A DNA stretch of 35,454 bases from Candidatus Berkelbacteria bacterium. GTDB taxonomy: Bacteria; Patescibacteriota; UBA1384; DTJR01. Under the pieces are notes generated by a model. That model made no database searches. It was given only the letters and a program-made list of their open reading frames with translations, and had not been told where the DNA came from. Both the position numbers and the translations under genes were made by a program. The stretch is taken from positions 1 through 35,454 of the forward strand of contig JAOUGE010000009.1 of assembly GCA_029865605.1 (NCBI GenBank), written 5' to 3'. Below are positions 31,103 to 35,454 of this stretch, piece after piece; position 1 is the stretch's first letter, and each line of letters begins with the position of its first letter.

Positions 31103-31171
31103 CTACGAAGTATCGTCTCCCGAAGCCAAGTCAATGTCCATATTCCTACCCCTGAACTTTCCGATTTTCAT
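31103..31171 (-). pseudogene. N-terminal remnant of a Cys-rich protein paralog
   Basis: ATG 31171 opens MKIGKFRGRNMDIDLASGDD and stops at TAG 31105-31103 after 22 codons. It matches the first 21 residues of the protein at 29291-29515. The DNA is similar over more than 50 bp (CCGAAG, then AATGTCCATATTCC and GATTTTCATG). The Cys-rich remainder is missing. Confidence 0.65.
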
Positions 31172-31185
31172 GATTACTGATAAAT

Positions 31186-31938
31186 TTATGCGCTATATAC
31201 TTTCATCCAATTATCAACCGTAATTTTTTTTGAGAAATGGTTAGTTAGCCTCGGGCTTGAAATTATTTCTCCTTTTATCATTTCGATCCCATTTTCGAGG
31301 CGTTCTATGTATCGAAAAGGATTTATTTTGTATTGAACAAGCAAATATTTTTCCTCTTTATAAAAATTTTGTATCTCAGGTTTAGACACAATATTCCATT
31401 CCTTACTCTTGCTTAACGCGAAAGTAATTTTGATAAAATCGACTAACCTTTTTTCCATTCGCCATATACCATTCCACTCAGGACTTTGAGAGAGATAGCC
31501 GATTAACTCTTTAAACATCCCTCCCGTATTGTTTTCGTTATTTTTATAAACACGTGTATATAATTGAAAATTATTATGTTCCAACCCGTTTCTGAGTGCT
31601 CGAAGTCCCAACATTTGCATAGCATCTTTCCCCAGATAAGTTTCATAGAATTGTTTATATTGTTCCGGTTTTATTTTTTCCTTGCAATATATTATCTCAG
31701 CTAAACCTGAGACGGCAATATTCGATATGATAATCGCAGAAAGATAAGTTTTGTGATAAATTGATTTTTTAATGCCAGGAATTTCTCCGGAGAGAAAAAG
31801 CATTTGCCTTCGGAGTAGATAGAGGGGCGAGTAAGCGACGATAACACTACCACTTAATTTTTTGTATTCCGCATGGTATTCGACCTCGTCTTTTTTTGGA
31901 TCGAAAAAGTACAGTTGAAGTTTTTCGTCTAAATTCAT
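31186..31938 (-). CDS. RNxxxH-motif (HEPN-like) protein, unknown function
   Basis: 250 residues, mostly helical. R116-N117-G-L-E-H121 in LRALRNGLEHNNFQ fits the RxxxxH signature of HEPN ribonucleases, which are found in toxins and defence systems. Preceding helices (YLSAIIISNIAVSGLAEIIY) could be the HEPN bundle. The motif alone is weak evidence and the fold is not proven. GAGGAG precedes the ATG. It is 32 nt downstream of the DUF2130-like gene, the last of a three-gene set from 33769. Confidence 0.5.
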   Translation of the reverse strand: MNLDEKLQLYFFDPKKDEVEYHAEYKKLSGSVIVAYSPLYLLRRQMLFLSGEIPGIKKSIYHKTYLSAIIISNIAVSGLAEIIYCKEKIKPEQYKQFYETYLGKDAMQMLGLRALRNGLEHNNFQLYTRVYKNNENNTGGMFKELIGYLSQSPEWNGIWRMEKRLVDFIKITFALSKSKEWNIVSKPEIQNFYKEEKYLLVQYKINPFRYIERLENGIEMIKGEIISSPRLTNHFSKKITVDNWMKVYSA

Positions 31939-31970
31939 TAACTTGCTCCTCGATGATTTTTATTTCTGAC

Positions 31971-32990
31971 TTATTCTAGATTTTCCGGAATTTCCGGAAA
32001 TGCTAATGTTTCTCTGCCTAACTCAGGATTGCCAGTTATTATTTTGCCGATTTCCAGCCTTACTGTCTGCACGTTATTATGAATTGCAGAGTACAGCCTA
32101 TACCGTTCTTGCCAGGTTTTTTTATGTGAGTTAATTTCTTGAACCATCAAGCTGTATGCCTCTTCCGCTTTTTTTGCCGAATCGCTCATATGAATTTTAA
32201 ATTCTCCCGATTGCATATATTTTAGAATAGCTCTCCCGGTCTCTTGATATTTTTCCCCTGTCAATTTTAATTTATACATTTCTATAATTGCTCCCCTTAA
32301 CCAATTAGCAACGTCAAGCATACAAAGTGGTCCTACAATAATAATTTCGTCTTCAATGAAAAAGTTGGTTTTTCCGTTTTTTATCGCATGTGTTACGATA
32401 ACTCCATAGTCGGCTTTAGCTTCTTCTTTGTGGCGCTTGATTTCATCTGTAAAACTGTTTTTATATTCCGAAGTTTTTTTGCATTCATACAATATACTTC
32501 CGATTACTTTATTATCAAATACTATTTCCTGTATTGCATCACCCCTTTTGCCGGTCGGCTTAATATTATCTTCCGTAAATGTCTCATTAAGCATTGCAAT
32601 AACCTCTTTTTCATAATCAAATCCCGCCGTTTGAGGAGTTTTTCCTTCTTTAAGCTGTTTCTCTAGTTCTTGAATCTTTTTACCGTATATCTGAATATCC
32701 CTTGTCCTTTTTTCAAGAAGTTTAGACATTCTAGTACGCTCGTTTTTTTCTTTTTCTTGCCCTCTTTTAAATCCAGCTTCTGAAGCTGCTTTTGATATTT
32801 TTTTGGTATCTTGTTTATACTTCTTTTCTCTCTCCTCTTCCCGTTTTTTTAGATCTTGAATTTGTTTTTTTGCCTCTAGTGCTGACTTCTGTTGTTCGTC
32901 CCATTGCCCAGTAATTCTAATCCATCTTTCTTTTGATAGAATACTTTTGCATAACGGACACTTATAGTTTGGCGTTTGCTGTTCAGACAT
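31971..32990 (-). CDS. DUF2130-like nuclease with zinc finger and coiled coil
   Basis: 339 residues. The N-terminus has a CPLC pair (residues 11-14), a possible half zinc finger. A long charged coiled coil spans about 35-115. A PD-(D/E)XK-like core follows, with FDYEKEVIAML, D151 (KRGDAIQEIV) and E169-C-K171 (SILYECKKTSE), then YGVIVTHAI. This is the DUF2130 pattern, related to restriction-type endonucleases. The C-terminal 100 residues are helical. Its partner genes carry HsdR_N-like and RNxxxH motifs. Confidence 0.75.
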   Translation of the reverse strand: MSEQQTPNYKCPLCKSILSKERWIRITGQWDEQQKSALEAKKQIQDLKKREEEREKKYKQDTKKISKAASEAGFKRGQEKEKNERTRMSKLLEKRTRDIQIYGKKIQELEKQLKEGKTPQTAGFDYEKEVIAMLNETFTEDNIKPTGKRGDAIQEIVFDNKVIGSILYECKKTSEYKNSFTDEIKRHKEEAKADYGVIVTHAIKNGKTNFFIEDEIIIVGPLCMLDVANWLRGAIIEMYKLKLTGEKYQETGRAILKYMQSGEFKIHMSDSAKKAEEAYSLMVQEINSHKKTWQERYRLYSAIHNNVQTVRLEIGKIITGNPELGRETLAFPEIPENLE

Positions 32991-33034
32991 TTTTACTACC
33001 CAATCTTTATCGGCAAAATCATTTCACCCCAAGA

Positions 33035-33769
33035 TTATTTTCTGACTTTCTTCTTTAGTTTTTTTCTTGCTAAATCGGCTTCTTCTCCTTCAAGAATTTC
33101 TCTTTTTATAACATTTTTTGATAACGTTTCCCTTATTTCCTCGGTGTCAATTCTCGTTTTGGGAAATAGCTTTTTGACTTCCCTTCTCAAGACGTCTATC
33201 ACTTCGTCTGACATCAGTAGGTTGCCTAATACATATCTATTTGTAGTCTGACTTTGGTCATAGTAGTCGCTTAGAGCAGATTTCGCGAGACCTTCTTTTG
33301 TTAACGAAAATAGCATCTCTAGGTCTTTTTCTAACCTTGGACTCAGATCTTCTAGGGCAAACTGGGAGACCAATTCTTTATTGATCGGTTTGGTAAATGA
33401 AACTTTATAAATATGCCATTCACGGGCGTTTGTGAGTATAACCCAATCAATTCCTTTGTTCGCAGCATAGTCAATCGCCTGCTTAATATGGTAGTCTTTC
33501 AAGTCAAGCCCGATTGCTTTTAATTCAAGCAATAGTTTGATCTTTTTATTAATCGATACAGCCAAATCGCAAAAAGTTCCCCTAATAGCACTTTCCGTTG
33601 TTATCTCGGTATATTTATCATAGCCAAGTATATCGCAAAGCATGTCAGTAACAATCAGGGACGTATCTGATTCATTGATATCTTTTGCTGTCGCGCTTTT
33701 GACGATTCTTTGATATTTTCGTAGATTCTCCGAAAGGCGTTTTTTAGTTCTTGTAGGAATGAACATCAT
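33035..33769 (-). CDS. HsdR N-terminal-like PD-(D/E)XK protein
   Basis: 244 residues from ATG 33769 (or ATG 33766), with AAGGA five bases upstream. The nuclease core reads VTDMLCDILGYDKYTEI, D68 (GTFCDLAV), E82-L-K84 (LLLELKAIG), then IKQAIDYAANKGIDWVILTN and REWHIYKVSF. That order is the type I restriction R-subunit N-terminal fold, with QxxxYA conserved. There is no helicase part, so it is not a complete HsdR. The frame is open upstream to 33856 through a hairpin, with no support for that extension. Confidence 0.8.
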   Translation of the reverse strand: MMFIPTRTKKRLSENLRKYQRIVKSATAKDINESDTSLIVTDMLCDILGYDKYTEITTESAIRGTFCDLAVSINKKIKLLLELKAIGLDLKDYHIKQAIDYAANKGIDWVILTNAREWHIYKVSFTKPINKELVSQFALEDLSPRLEKDLEMLFSLTKEGLAKSALSDYYDQSQTTNRYVLGNLLMSDEVIDVLRREVKKLFPKTRIDTEEIRETLSKNVIKREILEGEEADLARKKLKKKVRK

Positions 33770-33843
33770 AATATTCCTTATTTTATTTTTTATTTCCAAA
33801 TTTTCTATCTCAAACCCTACTCTCTTCAGGTTAAATATACAAT

Positions 33844-33858
33844 GCTTGCGGAGCAAGC
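33844..33858. repeat. Short perfect hairpin
   Basis: GCTTGC (33844-33849) and GCAAGC (33853-33858) around GGA. It lies about 75 bp upstream of the HsdR_N-like start and would be in its leader. Confidence 0.6.
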
Positions 33859-33917
33859 TCCTTCCCCAAAAGTCAATGATTTGTAGTTGATGGGTAAAAG
33901 TGTCGTTCAGGAAGGGT

Positions 33918-33989
33918 AATTTACATTCCCGCTTCTGATAAAAGCTCGCAAACCTGTCGAGAAAGTTTGTCAGAAAGGGAGTGTAAATT
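33918..33989. repeat. Long interrupted inverted repeat (possible MITE or IS-end relic)
   Basis: AATTTACATTCCC (33918-33930) pairs with GGGAGTGTAAATT (33977-33989), 12 of 13 plus a wobble. Inside are TTCTGA/TCAGAA (33933-33938 with 33970-33975) and CAAAC/GTTTG (33949-33953 with 33965-33969). The outer arm resembles the ends of IS256-type elements, as I recall them, but there is no transposase, and the arms face inward. It could also be a structured RNA in the leader of the nuclease operon. Confidence 0.6.
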
Positions 33990-34026
33990 TCCTGTTCCTA
34001 GAACAAGCGTGCTAAGTGGTGGGGGC

Positions 34027-34072
34027 GTGGGGGCAGGAGAAACGCTTCGCAAGTAGTGTCTCCTGCCCCCAC
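34027..34072. repeat. Perfect 14-bp inverted repeat
   Basis: GTGGGGGCAGGAGA (34027-34040) and TCTCCTGCCCCCAC (34059-34072) pair perfectly around an 18-base loop. An extra GGTGGGGGC copy lies just before it. No T-run follows on the plus side; on the minus side C-rich DNA follows, so a terminator role is unlikely. Confidence 0.7.
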
Positions 34073-34073
34073 A

Positions 34074-34096
34074 TTAAAAGGCGGATTCAATCCGCC
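34074..34096 (-). terminator. Intrinsic terminator of the DUF6512 gene
   Basis: On the minus strand GGCGGAT pairs with ATCCGCC (34096-34090 with 34086-34080, loop TGA), followed by TTTTAA. It lies 42 bp after the DUF6512 stop. Confidence 0.75.
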
Positions 34097-34137
34097 AGTA
34101 TTGAATTAAATTTTATCTAACGAGTTCGTTGAGTTTT

Positions 34138-34692
34138 TTAAGAATTTTTTTCGTAGATCCCAAAACTTCCTTCGACCGGATCTTTAAACAACCCGACTTT
34201 CGGTGGATCAATTGTGGCATAGATGAAAAAGGCAAAAACTACCGTAAGAATAATGGCTGAGAGAATATTAAGGCCTTTAAACTCAAATTTTTTAAACTTC
34301 CCTACTAAAATTGCATAGCCGAGCCATTTGGCGAGAATGGCTCCGACAACAAATGAGCCGATGTCAAGCGCGAGAATGCTCTCGCCGGTGAAATAAGTAT
34401 AGATATAGAAAAACGCGATAATAAAAATAATCCCGACACCGGCTTGTTTGAGCAGCGAAAAACAAAAATTACTCACTTTTCCTTTGAGATAATACCACTC
34501 AATAAAAGCAAAAATTATAAGGGGTGTCATAATAAGTTTCATATGTTCCCAGACACTTTCGTTGACTGGTGTGATTAGCCCTACAATAAAATTATTGCCG
34601 CTTAGCCCATAGGCAAAATGCAGTAGGGTACCCAGCACCACTACGACCACCGCACCAATAATCGACAGATTTCTAATAGGTTTTTTGTCCAC
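34138..34692 (-). CDS. DUF6512-like membrane protein
   Basis: 184 residues with five hydrophobic helices. The signature LLHFAYGLSG, followed by LITPVNESVWEHMKLIMTPL, is that of DUF6512, whose function is unknown. The start is GTG 34692 with AAAGGAG five bases upstream. It stands alone, with its own terminator at 34074-34096. Confidence 0.82.
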   Translation of the reverse strand: MDKKPIRNLSIIGAVVVVVLGTLLHFAYGLSGNNFIVGLITPVNESVWEHMKLIMTPLIIFAFIEWYYLKGKVSNFCFSLLKQAGVGIIFIIAFFYIYTYFTGESILALDIGSFVVGAILAKWLGYAILVGKFKKFEFKGLNILSAIILTVVFAFFIYATIDPPKVGLFKDPVEGSFGIYEKNS

Positions 34693-34769
34693 TGTTCTCC
34701 TTTGGTTATGTTCAAATCTTAACTATTTTAGATAAATTGCGCAACTGAGTATGTGTTTTAAATGACAAC

Positions 34770-34792
34770 GGCCGCGACGGGGAGTCGCGGCC
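34770..34792 (-). terminator. Hairpin terminator of the GC-rich gene at 34810
   Basis: GGCCGCGAC (34770-34778) and GTCGCGGCC (34784-34792), a perfect 9 bp stem around GGGGA. Reading the minus strand, GTTGTCATTT follows, a modest T-tract. Confidence 0.7.
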
Positions 34793-34809
34793 GGGTACGG
34801 CGAAGCGAT

Positions 34810-35229
34810 CTAGGCGGGAACGGCTGCGTCGAGGTTGAGCAGCCACTCGACCATGACAGCGCGGTCGATGAAGTCGAGCTTCATCCATATGGCCGCTGCA
34901 GCCTGCTGCGCCGGCGTGCGCCGGAATGAGGTTCGGGGTGCCGTGAGGTGCTCGGCGCAGTGCCAGAGGCATTCCATCTGGATGTCGGGTTCCTTACGTT
35001 TGCAGGCACAGGCGTCGTACATGACGAGCGCCACCGCTCGCTCAGCGGCCTCTTCCTTCTCGTCTTCGTCGAGCCCTGCCCACGCTTCGCAGGCCAGATC
35101 GTTTGTGCCTCTGATCTCATCAAAGGCCATGTCGGAGCTGCTAACAAGCAGCTCAAGTGTCTGAGGATAGCTGGAAGCTTCCCCAAACACCTGTTGGATG
35201 ATGATCTTCGCCAACTGGCAGACATCCAT
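34810..35229 (-). CDS. GC-rich protein of unknown function
   Basis: 139 residues from ATG 35229, with GAGGTG six bases upstream; GTG 35238 is a weaker alternative because it overlaps that site. The protein is helical and acidic: LDEDEKEEAAERAVALVMYD, then CACKRKEPDIQMECLWHCAEH (Cys-rich) and IWMKLDFIDRAVMVEWLLNL. No family is recognised. GC content is visibly higher than in the neighbouring DUF6512 gene. It has its own promoter (35253-35281 region) and terminator, like the gene at 27190. Two other open frames over this DNA lack ribosome sites. Confidence 0.72.
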   Translation of the reverse strand: MDVCQLAKIIIQQVFGEASSYPQTLELLVSSSDMAFDEIRGTNDLACEAWAGLDEDEKEEAAERAVALVMYDACACKRKEPDIQMECLWHCAEHLTAPRTSFRRTPAQQAAAAIWMKLDFIDRAVMVEWLLNLDAAVPA

Positions 35230-35263
35230 CTTTGTCACCTCTGTATGCGCGTGTTCACCGCTG

Positions 35264-35292
35264 CCGAAATACTACTCTGTTCAGGTTAAAAA
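35264..35292 (-). promoter_or_regulatory. Promoter of the 34810-35229 gene
   Basis: On the minus strand TTGAAT lies about 17 bp before TAGTAT, each matching 4 of 6 consensus bases (coordinates are approximate by a few bases). The TTGACT at 35316-35321 on the plus strand may be the -35 of the divergent gene at 35384, but its -10 (TAAGGT) is poor. Confidence 0.5.
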
Positions 35293-35383
35293 TTCAAGAA
35301 AAACAACACTCTCGGTTGACTTTTATGGTTGGATAAGATAAGGTTCTTATCTGCCGTACCAACCGCTCAAGGAGGGACCAGGC

Positions 35384-35454
35384 ATGGACTTTGACAGAAT
35401 CGTCGATCGCTACAAGTGCTACGTTGTCTCTCGCTTCGGTCCCTCAAGACTGCT
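35384..35454 (+). CDS. 5' end of a GC-rich gene (cut by window edge)
   Basis: ATG 35384 with AAGGAGG at 35369-35375, eight bases upstream. The 23 visible codons read MDFDRIVDRYKCYVVSRFGP and on to the window end. No family can be named. It is divergent from the GC-rich gene at 34810-35229 and has the same strong ribosome site and base composition. Confidence 0.6.
   Translation, partial: MDFDRIVDRYKCYVVSRFGPSRL

Larger units (their letters stand above)
33770..34137. other. Gene-free region rich in inverted repeats
   Basis: About 370 bp with no credible gene. It holds four stem-loops: 33844-33858, 33918-33989, 34027-34072 and 34080-34096 (the last a terminator). A 52-codon open frame crosses it on the plus strand but has no start or ribosome site and runs through the stems. 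It separates the DUF6512 gene from the nuclease set. Confidence 0.7.

Noticed and set aside
33890-34056. 52-codon open frame on the plus strand through the inverted repeats
   Set aside because: No start codon with a ribosome site, and it crosses two long stems whose symmetry explains the sequence better.
1-35454. UGA recoding as in Gracilibacteria/Absconditabacteria
   Set aside because: TGA ends well-defined genes at natural C-termini, for example the uvrD/mazG overlap at 2679-2682.
1-35454. CRISPR arrays, rRNA, complete tRNA genes and transposase genes
   Set aside because: No regularly spaced repeats, no GGTTCGAATCC-type T-arm with a paired acceptor, and no transposase motifs were found by reading both strands.

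Overview
The window reads as chromosomal DNA of a Patescibacteria/CPR-like bacterium (inference). The pointers are short, tightly packed genes, many tiny proteins, many single-pass membrane-anchored proteins of unknown function, a bS21-YqeY-YbeY-FtsA-FtsZ run, a B12-dependent ribonucleotide reductase and a DUF5679 zinc ribbon. TGA is used as a normal stop (for example the uvrD/mazG ATGA overlap), which argues against the UGA-recoding CPR lineages. No rRNA, tRNA, CRISPR array or intact transposase was found.

Layout. 1-332 is the 3' end of a GC-rich HAD-like gene. 371-7000 carries rmuC, two small membrane proteins, and the minus-strand run DUF6580 - thioredoxin - UvrD/RecB-type helicase-nuclease - MazG, then a DM13-like lipoprotein. 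7022-11392 is a nucleotide-reduction module: nrdR, nrdJ (class II, adenosylcobalamin-dependent) and cobO (cobalamin adenosyltransferase), behind one promoter with two NrdR boxes 31 bp apart. 11515-15120 is the rpsU - micro-ORF - yqeY - ybeY - ftsA - ftsZ cluster; rpsU and the 33-codon micro-ORF are easily missed because a longer out-of-frame ORF covers them. 15117-21144 holds HIT, a lytic transglycosylase, DUF3048, a PPC protein, an M50-like protease, a LytR_C protein, lexA, a GH18-like protein and DUF3175. 21174-26857 holds a beta-helix surface protein, a heliorhodopsin (Lys and Glu landmarks at the family spacing), a CYTH protein and a beta-propeller protein.

26972-35454 is more accessory. 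It has small genes, a cold-shock protein, a second PPC protein, a Cys-rich protein with N- and C-terminal remnants of a paralog on either side, and a three-gene minus-strand set (HsdR_N-like nuclease, DUF2130-like nuclease, RNxxxH/HEPN-like protein). That set lies behind about 370 bp of gene-free DNA packed with inverted repeats. Three further GC-rich genes (27190, 34810, 35384) have strong Shine-Dalgarno sites; two have recognisable promoters and hairpin terminators and look like self-contained cassettes.

The genes serve dNTP supply and its feedback control, cell division linked to a ribosomal protein gene, DNA repair and SOS control (LexA, RmuC, UvrD), envelope turnover, and a light-sensing or retinal-binding membrane protein. 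All protein names come from motifs read by eye; no database search was run.
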